Shown here piece after piece: positions 17,246-26,278 of a stretch of DNA of 57,175 nt. Made by a program: the position numbers and the translations under genes. Source of the stretch: JAIVHC01 sp049975505 (GTDB lineage: Bacteria; Desulfobacterota; Desulfuromonadia; Desulfuromonadales; Desulfuromonadaceae); contig JBNGCY010000002.1 of NCBI GenBank assembly GCA_049975505.1, forward strand, positions 1 to 57,175, read 5' to 3'. Under the pieces are notes generated by a model. The model worked only from the letters and a program-made list of their open reading frames with translations. It ran no database searches and was not told where the DNA came from. Each line of letters starts with the position of its first letter. Positions within the stretch are counted from its first letter, which is position 1.

Positions 17246-17624
17246 TTACGACCTCTTCATTCTGCTCGATATCACCCCAGCGCACACTTACGCGCACCTG
17301 TTCCACACCGTCAAGCGGGGTAGGCAGATATTCCACCTCCCACGCATACAGGGAGTAGGGTTCTTCGTAGGTGCCGGAGCGCTCTGAATCATCTGTGAGG
17401 CTCCTGATGCGTGCCTGGGCTTCAAGCTCACTCATTTTGTGTTTGGCGAGCATTGTGGCCGTGGTGATATGTTCAGTGCGCCTTTGACTGTGAATACACT
17501 GATTTGCAAGGCTCAGGCATGCCACAAAGGCGGTGCCCATAACGACCACCGCGATCATCACTTCCAGCAGGGTAAAACCATTCCGATCCAGCAGGGGAGA
17601 ACGGGATCTAGCCCTCAAAATCAT
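17223..17624 (-). CDS. gspI: Type II secretion minor pseudopilin GspI
   Basis: A 133-residue pseudopilin with leader MILRARSRSPLLDRNG and mature start FTLLEVMIAVVVMGTAFVA, including the +5 glutamate. It nucleates the pseudopilus tip with GspJ and GspK. ATG 17624 is chosen because AGAGGG lies five bases upstream; a GTG at 17654 would add ten residues. It overlaps the end of gspH by 17 bases. Confidence 0.9.
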   Translation of the reverse strand: MILRARSRSPLLDRNGFTLLEVMIAVVVMGTAFVACLSLANQCIHSQRRTEHITTATMLAKHKMSELEAQARIRSLTDDSERSGTYEEPYSLYAWEVEYLPTPLDGVEQVRVSVRWGDIEQNEEVVIDSFTLN

Positions 17625-18144
17625 GATAACCCTCTTCGATCTCGGCAAGTCCACTCAGCGGGAGCAAGTGAATACTTAAGTTTTTAACTTTGGATCCGGA
17701 ACCGCTTTGCAGATGGATGGTGGTCGCCGGCATCCATCCCTGTGGATGGATGACGATGGTCGCGGTACCATCGCTTATTTTGCCCAGTTCTTCACTCCAG
17801 ATGTCACGAATGTGTACATCATTGTCCAATTCGAAGGTGCTGCGTTTGTTTTCAATTCCGCGCCATTCCCCGGCTCCATCCACATACTCCAGGATAAAGC
17901 GACCGTTTTCCAGCTCGCAGCGTATCCGGTGCTGAACCCCGCTGATGGCGGCTTCATTGTACAGATGCCGCGCCGCAGTGGAGATCTTGCGTGCATCAGC
18001 ATGCAGCGCAGAATCAGAACCTGAATAAAACAGGGGGATGCTCAGGGTGGCAAAGAGTCCGAGGAGAAACACCACCATGCCGAGTTCCACCAGAGTAAAT
18101 CCGCGGGCGTTATTCAATCTCCCAGCTCTTGATATCCGCATCAT
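17608..18144 (-). CDS. gspH: Type II secretion minor pseudopilin GspH
   Basis: A pseudopilin of about 178 residues. The processing site is ARGFTLVELGMVVFLLGLFA, and the beta-rich domain follows. GspH links the tip complex to the main GspG fibre. ATG codons at 18144 and 18141 have an AAGG site; a farther ATG at 18168 has a poorer context. All choices overlap the end of gspG. Confidence 0.9.
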   Translation of the reverse strand: MMRISRAGRLNNARGFTLVELGMVVFLLGLFATLSIPLFYSGSDSALHADARKISTAARHLYNEAAISGVQHRIRCELENGRFILEYVDGAGEWRGIENKRSTFELDNDVHIRDIWSEELGKISDGTATIVIHPQGWMPATTIHLQSGSGSKVKNLSIHLLPLSGLAEIEEGYHDFEG

Positions 18145-18556
18145 TGCCTTCGCCGCCCGATTCTCCATCCGCGCCGTAGGAGATCAGGTCGTAGTCGCCA
18201 TTAATACCGGGAGAGAGATAGACGTAGTCATTATTCCAGGGATCCTTGGGGATTTTATCCAGATATCCGCCTTCGCGATATTTAGGTGGGATACGCCCCT
18301 TTTCCGGTTTTTCCACCAGGGCTTCGAGCCCCTGACTGGTTTCGGGGAACATGCCGTTATCCAGTTTATACAGCGCCAGCGCCTCTTCAAGGCTTTTTAT
18401 CTGCATAATGGCTTTGGTGCGCCGGGCTTCCTCGGGGCGATCAAGCAGCCTTGGAACCACCAGCCCGGCGAGAATTCCGAGAATAACCACAACCACCATA
18501 ACTTCAATCAGGGTGAATCCGCTCTGGGTAGCGAATCGCGTTGGCGAACGTTTCAT
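18110..18556 (-). CDS. gspG: Type II secretion major pseudopilin GspG
   Basis: The main pseudopilus subunit, 148 residues. The leader MKRSPTRFATQSG is cut before FTLIEVMVVVVILGILAGLV, with the +5 glutamate. The rest fits the family closely: YKLDNGMFPETSQGLEALVE, YLDKIPKDPWNNDYVYLSPG and a C-terminal calcium-site region (DGESGGEGNDADI). ATG 18556 has GGAG six bases upstream; ten in-frame codons farther upstream are not needed. Confidence 0.97.
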   Translation of the reverse strand: MKRSPTRFATQSGFTLIEVMVVVVILGILAGLVVPRLLDRPEEARRTKAIMQIKSLEEALALYKLDNGMFPETSQGLEALVEKPEKGRIPPKYREGGYLDKIPKDPWNNDYVYLSPGINGDYDLISYGADGESGGEGNDADIKSWEIE

Positions 18557-18622
18557 GTTTTGCTCCTGTCTGTTATTTATCAACAATTTATCCCGTTTTG
18601 TGTATCTGCGTTGAACTGATAT

Positions 18623-19846
18623 TCATCCCAGACCCTGGCTCGCCTGGAAAATGGGAAGCAGTACTGCAAGGACGATAAATCCGATTACCGACCCCATGAC
18701 CAGAATCATCACCGGCTCAAGTAAAGAGAGCAGCCCGCCCAGAGTTATTTCTATCTCACGCTCCTGATTGTCCGCAACCTTGAGGAGCATGCTGTCGAGA
18801 TTGCCGCTGCGCTCTCCGATAGCGGTCATCTGCGCCATCAAGGGAGGGAACAGGGCTGCGCTGCGGATCTGCTGTGCCAGACTTGCTCCTTCGCGCACCG
18901 CTTTGGTGTTTTTTATTACACTTTCATACAGACAGCGGTTCTGTAACAGACTGCTGCTGATTTCGAGCGCCTGCAACAGGGGCACACCGCTCTGCAGGAG
19001 CGTGCCCAGGGTGCGGCTGAAACGTGCAGTGGCAATAGTGCGCAGGATGGTTCCGATAAAGGGCAGACGCAGGATGGTGCGATCGAGCTTGAGGCGCCCT
19101 GGTGGAGTGGCGCGATAGCGCCCCAGCGCAATCAGACTGGCTACCAGGGCAATGATAATGATCCAGCCATAGTTACTCAGCAGGTTACTTGCGCCGATTA
19201 AAAATCTGGTGGGACCCGGAAGGGTCTGATCCATGTCGGTAAGCATACGGGTGACCTTGGGCACCACAAAGGTAACCAGAAACAGCAGAACCCCGCTGCC
19301 AACAACAGCCATCAGCGCCGGATATGCAAGGGCAGCGCGGGTTTTGGATTTCAGTCGAGCCTGTTCTTCAAGAAAATCGGCAAGACGCAGCAGCACCTTG
19401 TCAAGGGAGCCGCTACTTTCCCCTACCTGCACCATGTGGCGATACATCTGCGGAAATGTCCTGCCGTGTTCATCCATCGCCTTGTGGAGGGATCTCCCCT
19501 GCAGAACCGAGTCACGAATCTGGCCGAACAGGCGGCGGTGGGCGTTTTTTTCGCTTTGATCCACCAGATAGGCGAGAGCTTCATCCAGAGGGACCCCGGC
19601 TTCGAGCAGAGTGGCGAGTAGACGGGTGCTGGTCGCGAGTTCGCCGGTTCCCAGGCGGATCGAAGTGCGGGGGAGAAAATTGCGCAGACGTGATTGAGTA
19701 ATTCTGCGTTTCTGTTCAGAAATACTGCTGACATATATTTTCTGCTGGCGCAGCTTCTCCAGTGCCGCCCGTTTGCCGCCTGCTTCCACGGTTCCCCTGG
19801 TGGTTTTGCCTTTCTGATCAAAGCCGGTATAGTCAAACAGAGGCAC
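18623..19846 (-). CDS. gspF: Type II secretion inner-membrane platform protein GspF
   Basis: This 407-residue polytopic protein has two homologous T2SSF domains (about 70-195 and 275-395) and three membrane segments (about 172-195, 220-243 and 373-400). Typical motifs are EAGVPLDEALAYL, ALAYPALMAVVGSGVLLF and LLEPVMILVMGSVIGFIVLA. It is the rotor-like platform turned by GspE. It starts with GTG one base after the gspE stop, with AGGAGG inside the end of gspE. Confidence 0.96.
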   Translation of the reverse strand: MPLFDYTGFDQKGKTTRGTVEAGGKRAALEKLRQQKIYVSSISEQKRRITQSRLRNFLPRTSIRLGTGELATSTRLLATLLEAGVPLDEALAYLVDQSEKNAHRRLFGQIRDSVLQGRSLHKAMDEHGRTFPQMYRHMVQVGESSGSLDKVLLRLADFLEEQARLKSKTRAALAYPALMAVVGSGVLLFLVTFVVPKVTRMLTDMDQTLPGPTRFLIGASNLLSNYGWIIIIALVASLIALGRYRATPPGRLKLDRTILRLPFIGTILRTIATARFSRTLGTLLQSGVPLLQALEISSSLLQNRCLYESVIKNTKAVREGASLAQQIRSAALFPPLMAQMTAIGERSGNLDSMLLKVADNQEREIEITLGGLLSLLEPVMILVMGSVIGFIVLAVLLPIFQASQGLG

Positions 19847-19847
19847 T

Positions 19848-21539
19848 CTAATTTTCCTCCTGGGTTACCCGGATTACTTCTTCTAGGGTGGTGATTCCCT
19901 GGCGTGCCAGTTCCAGTCCGGCACTGCGCAGAGGTATCATCCCGTGCTCAATCGCCATGGAGCGGATACTCCCCGCATCGGCATTGGCGAGAATCGCGGC
20001 GCGGATCTTTTCGTTGATACTCAGAAGTTCATATACCCCGGTACGTCCGCGATAGCCGATGTCCATACATTTTTCGCACCCCCGTCCGCGGTAGAAGGTG
20101 TCACCCCGCCCGGGATCGATGTTGAGACGATCAAGGATGCTGCTCTCCGGGGTATAGGTTTCGCGGCAGTGAGGGCATATGGTGCGCACCAGGCGCTGTG
20201 CCAGAATTCCCACCACCGATGAGGCCGCCAGGAATGGCTCCACTCCCATTTCGACCAGGCGGGTCAGGCCGCCGGCAGCATCATTGGTATGCAGGGTCGA
20301 AAACACCATGTGTCCGGTCAGAGCGGATTGAATTGCAATTTCCGCTGTTTCCTGGTCGCGGATCTCGCCCACCATAATCACGTCCGGGTCCTGGCGCAGA
20401 ATGGAGCGCAGCCCGTTGGCAAAGGTTAGATCGATCTTGGCGTTGACCTGGATCTGTCCCACACCGCTGAGCTGGTATTCGATGGGATCTTCCACCGTGA
20501 TGATGTTTTTCTGTTTTCGATCCAGGCGGCTCAAGGCTGCATACAGGGTCGTGGTCTTACCGCTACCCGTGGGGCCGGTAACCAGAAATACCCCGTGGGT
20601 CGAGGCAATCATCTTTTCCATGCGGCGCAGCAGATCATCCTTCATGCCGATATCTTCTAGGGCAAGGACGCTGCTGCTTTTATCCAGCAGGCGCAGCACC
20701 AGTCTCTCTCCGAAGGCTGTGGGAAGAGAAGACACCCTGACATCGATATCCTTGGCGGCAATGCGCACGCGAAAGCGTCCATCCTGAGGCAGGCGTTTTT
20801 CCGCGATATTGAGCCCCGCCATAATTTTGATACGCGAGTTGATGCTGGCAGCCGCGTTCTGGGGCGGACGCAGCACCTCATACAGAATCCCGTCGATGCG
20901 ATAGCGCACCACGAGCTCGTTTTCGAACGGTTCAATGTGAATATCACTGGCGCGCTCTTTGTATGCCTGGGTAATGAGACTGTTGACAAAGCGGATTACC
21001 GGAGCTTCGTCACTGCTGTCAAGCAGATCGTCTGGTTCCAGGCTTGGGGCATGACCATCCTGACTGTCGTCCATGTCAGCCACCATCTCTGAAGCCCCGC
21101 CTGCATGGATTTCGTAACTGCGGTTGATAAGCCCGAGCACCGAATCCGCCGGAGCAAGGTGCAGTTGCAGGGGGGCATCAAGCATGGATTCCAGGTCATT
21201 GAACGCCGTAGTGGCATACGGATCCGCAACAACCACGCGCAGGACCTCATCATCCCATTCCAGCGGCATGATTGCATGTTCTTTTGCATAATTGAGCGGC
21301 AGCAGCTCCAGCAGTGTATTGTCGCTTACCGCTTCAGGCAGTTGCGACGCAATGGGGATGCCCGATTGCCGGGACAGAGCGCTGCACAGCTGGGTCGGTG
21401 TTATGGCGCGCCGCGCTATCAGAATCTGTCCCAGAAGCTGGTAGCGTTCCGCCTGTTGTACCAGCGCCGCATCGAGCTCTTCGGGGGAGATGCTTTCCTG
21501 CTCAAGCAGAATCTCGCCAAGGCGATCTACGCTATCCAT
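19848..21539 (-). CDS. gspE: Type II secretion ATPase GspE
   Basis: This 563-residue cytosolic hexameric ATPase powers pseudopilus assembly. An N1E/MshEN-type domain comes first (about 1-150), then the N2E domain with SDIHIEPFENELVVRYRIDG and a RecA-like domain with Walker A TGPTGSGKTTT near residue 322, an Asp box, Walker B DPDVIMVGEIRDQETAEIA and a His box. The zinc-binding tetracysteine is present as CPHC and CEKC, separated by about 30 residues. The gene starts one base after the gspD stop. Confidence 0.97.
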   Translation of the reverse strand: MDSVDRLGEILLEQESISPEELDAALVQQAERYQLLGQILIARRAITPTQLCSALSRQSGIPIASQLPEAVSDNTLLELLPLNYAKEHAIMPLEWDDEVLRVVVADPYATTAFNDLESMLDAPLQLHLAPADSVLGLINRSYEIHAGGASEMVADMDDSQDGHAPSLEPDDLLDSSDEAPVIRFVNSLITQAYKERASDIHIEPFENELVVRYRIDGILYEVLRPPQNAAASINSRIKIMAGLNIAEKRLPQDGRFRVRIAAKDIDVRVSSLPTAFGERLVLRLLDKSSSVLALEDIGMKDDLLRRMEKMIASTHGVFLVTGPTGSGKTTTLYAALSRLDRKQKNIITVEDPIEYQLSGVGQIQVNAKIDLTFANGLRSILRQDPDVIMVGEIRDQETAEIAIQSALTGHMVFSTLHTNDAAGGLTRLVEMGVEPFLAASSVVGILAQRLVRTICPHCRETYTPESSILDRLNIDPGRGDTFYRGRGCEKCMDIGYRGRTGVYELLSINEKIRAAILANADAGSIRSMAIEHGMIPLRSAGLELARQGITTLEEVIRVTQEEN

Positions 21540-21540
21540 G

Positions 21541-23511
21541 TCAATTCAGCTCCAGCACACCGGGTTCGTGCCCCATCTCTACACGCAGCTCATCAAACTC
21601 GGTGCGGTTGCCTTCGGTGATTTTATTTATCTCATCTGCAGATTCAATGATGCGCGGAGTTATAAAGATCAGCAGATTGGTTTTTTTGTCTTCTACAGAA
21701 GAGGTGCGGAACAGATACCCGAGCAGGGGGATGTCGCCCAGGAGGGGCACCTTGGTTTCGGTACGCTGACGATCGGTAGAGATCAGCCCGCCGAGGACGA
21801 TGCTCTGGCCGTTACGCGCGAGCACCGTGTTTGTGAGCTTGCGTGTGGTAAAGGTGGGGCCGACCTGATCCACATCGCCAACGGTGTTGGTGTTGTCAAT
21901 GGCCGTGGTCTCCTGATAGATGTTCAGGCGCACCTGGTTGCCATCGGTGATCTGTGGAGTCATACGCAGGGTCAGGGCCACATCTTTGCGCTCTACCGAA
22001 ACGCTCTGCGCCAGGGCGTTGCTGCCTGAATCGGTCAGGCGTGAGGTGATGATGGGGACATTACTCCCCACTACAATCTCGGCTTCTTCATTGTCTGAGG
22101 TAAGCAGGCGGGGAGCGGACAGGATGTTGACATCGCTGTTGGTTTTGGAGAGTTTCAGCAGCGCACTGAAGGCCGGGATGTTGACGGTATCCCCATTTTC
22201 ATTCACATAACTGATTATCTTGCTGAAACCGCCGGCGAGAATCCCCTGCACCGAGCTGCTCAACAGGTTTGAGCTGATATTGCCATCCATGTTGGTTCGT
22301 CCCCCGATAATCCCTTCATCACCGACTTCAAATCCTCCCTGGAGGCCGATGCCCAGATCCTCGGTCGCGCCCATGGAGAGCTCCATGATCAGGGCCTCTA
22401 CGTACACCTGCCGCCGCTGAACATCCAGCTTGCGGATGATATCTTCAATAGAGCGGTAGTCTTCCGCAGTAGCATTGACAATCAGGGAATTGGTGGGTTT
22501 GTCCGGAGAGATGGTTACCTCCCCGGCGAAGGCGGACTTGGCCACCTGAGGAGTCGCGCCTTTGTCATCTCCTTTTTTCGCTCCGGTGAGCATGGTGTTC
22601 AGGGTTTCGCTCAGGTTTACGGCATCCGCATTTTTCAGCGGATACAGATGGATGCGGGAGTGATCGCGGGTCGGTTCCTGATCGAGCTCTTTGATGAGGT
22701 TGGTGATGACGGCGAGTTCCTCGTCCGTAACCGCGGCGATGAGTTTGTTGGTCCGCTCATAGGCGATGATCTTGCTTTCGGCGGCGCTGGAGCTGGTGGT
22801 GACTTTACGGTCGCGCCGGATACGCGCTGCATTGGGGTCGCCACCCTGCAGCAGGTCGTTGCATATCTTCGCGGTCTCCTGTGCGTCGGCGTACCTGAGT
22901 TCAATCACCTGCATCTCCTGCAATTCCCCCGGCTGATCGAGCTCGCGCAGAATGGAGACAAAACGTTCTATGTTTGAAGCGTTGTCAGTGATTATGAGCT
23001 TGTTTGAAGGTTCGTAGACCACGATATTCCCGGTCTGAGCCATGAGAGGACTGATAATGGAGCTTGCCACATCCGCAGCATCAATATGTTCCAGGGTCAG
23101 CATGCGGGTGACGAACTGGTCGCTGCTGATAGGATCCAGGGTTGTGGGCAGGCTGTTGACCCGGGCATCCTTGACTTCAATAATTTTATTGGTGCTACCA
23201 GAAGGAACCACGGTGTAGCCCTTGATATTCAAAACTGTAAGAAAAAGCCGGTATGCTTCGTCTTTGCTCATGGGCTGAGAGGAGATGATGGTGGCCTTGC
23301 CCCGCACGGTCTGATCGTAGACAAAGTTTTCCCCCGTGAGCTCACTGATGGTCTGGATGAAGTCAGAGAGCTCAATATCCTTGAAATCCAGGGTGATGGC
23401 TTCCTCTGATGCTGCCAGCGCACTGGATCCGTGATTCCAGAAACCGGGTATGAACAGAGTCAGGGCCAGAATGGCGGCCGCTGTAAAACGGGTGATTGGA
23501 CTAGTTGACAC
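21541..23511 (-). CDS. gspD: Type II secretion outer-membrane secretin GspD
   Basis: This 656-residue protein forms the gated outer-membrane channel. A signal peptide (about 1-33) precedes the N0 domain (TLDFKDIELSDFIQTISELTG), the N1-N3 repeats (about 100-340) and the secretin core (about 380-640) with VPIITSRLTDSG, LTLRMTPQITDGNQVRLNI, VLARNGQSIVLGGLISTDR and KTNLLIFITPRII. There is no obvious extra S-domain for a pilotin after the core. It begins with GTG, with GGAG seven bases upstream, 16 bases after gspC ends. Confidence 0.97.
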   Translation of the reverse strand: MSTSPITRFTAAAILALTLFIPGFWNHGSSALAASEEAITLDFKDIELSDFIQTISELTGENFVYDQTVRGKATIISSQPMSKDEAYRLFLTVLNIKGYTVVPSGSTNKIIEVKDARVNSLPTTLDPISSDQFVTRMLTLEHIDAADVASSIISPLMAQTGNIVVYEPSNKLIITDNASNIERFVSILRELDQPGELQEMQVIELRYADAQETAKICNDLLQGGDPNAARIRRDRKVTTSSSAAESKIIAYERTNKLIAAVTDEELAVITNLIKELDQEPTRDHSRIHLYPLKNADAVNLSETLNTMLTGAKKGDDKGATPQVAKSAFAGEVTISPDKPTNSLIVNATAEDYRSIEDIIRKLDVQRRQVYVEALIMELSMGATEDLGIGLQGGFEVGDEGIIGGRTNMDGNISSNLLSSSVQGILAGGFSKIISYVNENGDTVNIPAFSALLKLSKTNSDVNILSAPRLLTSDNEEAEIVVGSNVPIITSRLTDSGSNALAQSVSVERKDVALTLRMTPQITDGNQVRLNIYQETTAIDNTNTVGDVDQVGPTFTTRKLTNTVLARNGQSIVLGGLISTDRQRTETKVPLLGDIPLLGYLFRTSSVEDKKTNLLIFITPRIIESADEINKITEGNRTEFDELRVEMGHEPGVLELN

Positions 23512-23527
23512 CGTTGATCTCCTTTAT

Positions 23528-24484
23528 TTATCTGATTTCGTATTGGAACGTCATCGGGGAATCGTTGCGTTCAATACTCAGGTCTATGCTTTTGCTTTCA
23601 CGCAGCTGCTGAAAAACCTGCAGCCCTTTTTCCGGGCTGTCCAGGGTTATACCATTCACCTGTTTGATCACGTCGCCACGTTTCAGCCCCATTTCGGTGA
23701 GCAGGGTTCCGGGCTGAATATACTTGACCGCAAAACCCTGAGTCCGCCCCTGTGTCACCACCGGCTCTACCCGGGCCTGACGCATTACCGTGGCAATGTT
23801 GGAGCGGATCTGATCCGCGCGTTCTGAGCTGATCCGCCAGCTGGTGTCATTGATCTGGTTAATGCCTTTGCCCCCCGTGCTCTGTGGGGTATCGGCTGCA
23901 TTTGATGTAGAAGAGGTGCTTGAGCCGGCGTCGGCCACGGACTCGTCCAGTCTCAGAATGGAGACCGAGGAGTCGGAGTTTTCAATATAGACGCGCAGAC
24001 GTTCGATCTTCACTACTCTGGCGTTGTCGGCGACAGGATCGCCGACGTGGTAAAAATCAATCTCTCCACCGCTCTTTATCACCGCGAGAGCTTCAGATCC
24101 CCCTGCGATGGTCCCGATAAGTTTGAGATCCTTAGCTTCTCTGACCTCGCGTCCGGCAAGATCGGTTTCGGAGAGAACCTCTGTACTGTGTGGTTGTGGC
24201 GCCGTAGTTGAGAATTGCCCTGAATCGGGAGCTGAAGCGCGGGGGGTGTCCGCAGAGGGAATATAGTCTGAATTGAATATATTGCGCTGCAGAATAACCT
24301 TGTTGTCCGGGGGAAGCGTGGCATCGGATACGGCACTCTGTGTCTTGGCGCTCCGGGTTATGTCAACACCGGAATCCAGATACAGCGCCGTGATGCTGCT
24401 GAACGCCCAGGCGAGAGACAGACCAAGCAAAATACTCAGCAGGGCATAATAAACGGGGATGATGCGATGCAGATAGGCAAACAT
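23528..24484 (-). CDS. gspC: Type II secretion protein GspC with PDZ domain
   Basis: This 318-residue inner-membrane protein connects the platform to the secretin. One membrane segment (about 8-32, VYYALLSILLGLSLAWAFS) is followed by a homology region (DLKLIGTIAGGSEALAVI, binding GspD) and a C-terminal PDZ domain (GTLLTEMGLKRGDVIKQVNG) thought to help choose substrates. A low-complexity serine-rich linker separates the two. ATG 24484 has GGAG six bases upstream. It is the first gene of a twelve-gene run, gspCDEFGHIJKLMN. Confidence 0.93.
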   Translation of the reverse strand: MFAYLHRIIPVYYALLSILLGLSLAWAFSSITALYLDSGVDITRSAKTQSAVSDATLPPDNKVILQRNIFNSDYIPSADTPRASAPDSGQFSTTAPQPHSTEVLSETDLAGREVREAKDLKLIGTIAGGSEALAVIKSGGEIDFYHVGDPVADNARVVKIERLRVYIENSDSSVSILRLDESVADAGSSTSSTSNAADTPQSTGGKGINQINDTSWRISSERADQIRSNIATVMRQARVEPVVTQGRTQGFAVKYIQPGTLLTEMGLKRGDVIKQVNGITLDSPEKGLQVFQQLRESKSIDLSIERNDSPMTFQYEIR

Positions 24485-24525
24485 TCCAGCTCCGTAGAAG
24501 GCGGCGTTTTTCTGTAAGAACACTC

Positions 24526-24554
24526 ATTCTAGCAGAAAGAGGGTTGATGTTTAA
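24526..24554 (-). promoter_or_regulatory. Candidate promoter of the gsp operon (extended -10)
   Basis: On the minus strand TGCTAGAAT (extended -10; TAGAAT at 24526-24531) is preceded after 17 bases by TTAAAC (24549-24554). The predicted start lies about 35 bases before the gspC ATG. The strong -10 with TG extension makes up for the poor -35. Confidence 0.5.
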
Positions 24555-24646
24555 TGGTTATTTTGTCGAACTCTTGATCACCTGTTGTTTTTGAGACAGG
24601 TAAGACTTTACCCATGAACGTTAGTTGGTCTGATCTTTATTTAAGG

Positions 24647-24830
24647 TTGATGGCGTTGCAAAAATCTATCAACTGCGGCGCCATTACAGAGCCAGGCGTA
24701 ATTGTCTTGCTGCTTCGCCGTACGTATAATGAGACGTTGCATGCAACGTCTCTACAGAGACAATCACGCGCCTTGCATTCGGAACTTTTTGCTTAGCCAT
24801 CTAACTTGATACTTTTTGCGAAAACATCAA
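24647..24830 (+). repeat. Repeat family A, copy 2
   Basis: An intact 184-bp element from TTGATGGCGTTGCAAAAA to TTTTTGCGAAAACATCAA; the ends are inverted repeats. An inner 22-bp palindrome, GAGACG to CGTCTC (24731-24752), is shared with copy 3 but absent from copy 1. It lies between gspC and feoA. About 90% of positions match copy 3 by eye, in inverted orientation. No target duplication was found. Confidence 0.85.
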
Positions 24831-24849
24831 GGTCAGGTCGTTTTGTGGT

Positions 24850-25098
24850 TTAAGGTCGTGCAGACAGAGGGCAACTCCTGTTGCAGGCAACCATGATATG
24901 GTTTGTCATGCCTCGGCCGAGGGCAATGTTGCTCCCTTTTACTGAAATAACCATGGGACCGCGCCCGCATGAGACAATGCGGATCTCTTCACCGGGTATC
25001 AATCCCATGGCCTGCAGGCGTTTGCGCAGGTTGGGACAGCCGATGAAGCCCTGGACATAGACCACTTCGCCACATTTGCACTTAGATAGAGGACACAT
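24850..25098 (-). CDS. feoA: FeoA family protein, without an adjacent feoB
   Basis: An 82-residue SH3-like protein with SKCKCGEVVYVQGFIGCPNLRKRL at the start (shown here only in part: GCPNLRKRLQAMGLIPGEEI), then IVSCGRGPMVISVKGSNIALGRGM, the classical FeoA core. In ferrous iron uptake FeoA binds the FeoB permease. Here no feoB lies on either side, and the gene is boxed in by repeat elements (A copy 2 downstream, A fragment and B copy 2 upstream). Extra cysteines near both ends could bind metal. It may serve a distant FeoB or act as a stand-alone regulator. Confidence 0.88.
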   Translation of the reverse strand: MCPLSKCKCGEVVYVQGFIGCPNLRKRLQAMGLIPGEEIRIVSCGRGPMVISVKGSNIALGRGMTNHIMVACNRSCPLSARP

Positions 25099-25190
25099 CG
25101 TTTATTTATCGCAACTCACTAACTGTAAATAAAAGAAAGCCAGCGTGCACACTCCGACATATGATATTCGGCACATCGCAAGCGGGGTTG

Positions 25191-25233
25191 ATTCGCAGCA
25201 GCGTCGCAACTGATGGGTTTTTGCGGCGCTATC
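25191..25233 (-). repeat. Fragment of repeat family A
   Basis: Read on the minus strand this matches the left end of family A (GATAGCGCCGCAAAAACCCA, compare GATGGCGTCGCAAAAACTCA in copy 1), then CATCAGTTGCGACGCTGCTG. The right half is missing. A family B element sits 11 bases beyond its end. Confidence 0.65.
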
Positions 25234-25244
25234 ATAATCTGCGT

Positions 25245-25377
25245 GTAGCTATTCACCATCACTTCCGGTGGGGCCTTGTGGTACCCATGGAAAGGGCGTC
25301 TGTCACCACGGACGGCCCCAATCCCAAACAGTCGTGTCCCTTGGAATGGGTGCCATAAGGCCATACTGAACAATTAC
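25245..25377 (+). mobile_element. Family B MITE, copy 2, with 8-bp target duplication
   Basis: A 133-bp element from GTAGCTATTCACC to GAACAATTAC. The 8-bp direct repeat ATCTGCGT lies immediately outside both ends (25237-25244 and 25378-25385). Arms at 25272-25296 and 25338-25362 pair over 25 bases with about 20 Watson-Crick and two G-U pairs. It lies between znuB and feoA and contains no gene. Confidence 0.87.
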
Positions 25378-25411
25378 ATCTGCGTAAGTGTAGAGAGGTG
25401 AATGGCGAGCG

Positions 25412-26278
25412 TCAAGATGATATTCCACTCTTCCCGTTTCTGGAGTTGGCTCTGGATTTTGTAAAGGAATTCCACAGATTTTTACTTCCGAGTGTCCCCA
25501 GGTACACGATTCCGCTCAATACCGCCGTAGTTGCTCCGGCAGGCAGATCCCAGGTGAATGAAATTCCCACCCCGACGCTGCTGATGATCCCTCCCAACAC
25601 GGTTGCCCCCAGCATCATTACAGCAAGGGAAGTGGAATAAAGACGCGCACTTGCTGCAGGGAGGGTCAGCATTGCTATTACCAGAATCAGCCCCACAATC
25701 TGAATCAGGATAACCACAGTGAGGGCGACCATGCACAGCAGCAGGGTGTGGATCGCCTTTACCGGAACGCCGCGGATGGTGGCAAATTCAGAGTCAAAAC
25801 AAACCAGAACCAGTTGACGGTAGAAAATGAATGTTATTCCGAGAATGGCAAAGTCAAGCGCGGCTATGAAGTACAGATCCTGACGCGAAATCATGAGAAC
25901 ATTGCCGAACAGGTAACTCATCAGATCCACGTTGTAGCCCGGTGTTCTCGCGATAAACAGAACCCCGGTCGCCATCCCTACGGCCCACAGGGCGCTGATG
26001 ATGGTGTCTTCCTGTTCTGAGGCGCGAATGCTGACCTCGCTGATGATGAATGCGGCCACCAAAGCGCTGATCAGTGCTCCGCCCATGGGGGGGTGTCCCA
26101 GGTAGTAGGCGATGCCCATCCCGCCGAGGACCGCATGTGCGATTCCCCCGGCCATGTAGCCGATGCGGCGCACTACCACAAATGCTCCTGCAATACCGCA
26201 GGCCACGCTGGCGAGCAGACCGCCGAGCAGAGCGTGTACAAGAAAATCGTAGTTGCCAAGGGCGCTGAAGAAGCTCAT
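25412..26278 (-). CDS. znuB: Zinc/manganese ABC transporter permease ZnuB
   Basis: A 288-residue ABC-3 family permease with about eight membrane segments (ALLGGLLASVACGIAGAFVV, AGGIAHAVLGGMGIAYYLG, ISALWAVGMATGVLFIA and others). It forms the membrane channel through which metal delivered by ZnuA is taken into the cytosol. It overlaps znuC by four bases. The C-terminus is short and charged. The family also includes manganese and iron transporters; zinc is favoured because the partner ZnuA has a histidine-rich loop. Confidence 0.93.
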   Translation of the reverse strand: MSFFSALGNYDFLVHALLGGLLASVACGIAGAFVVVRRIGYMAGGIAHAVLGGMGIAYYLGHPPMGGALISALVAAFIISEVSIRASEQEDTIISALWAVGMATGVLFIARTPGYNVDLMSYLFGNVLMISRQDLYFIAALDFAILGITFIFYRQLVLVCFDSEFATIRGVPVKAIHTLLLCMVALTVVILIQIVGLILVIAMLTLPAASARLYSTSLAVMMLGATVLGGIISSVGVGISFTWDLPAGATTAVLSGIVYLGTLGSKNLWNSFTKSRANSRNGKSGISS

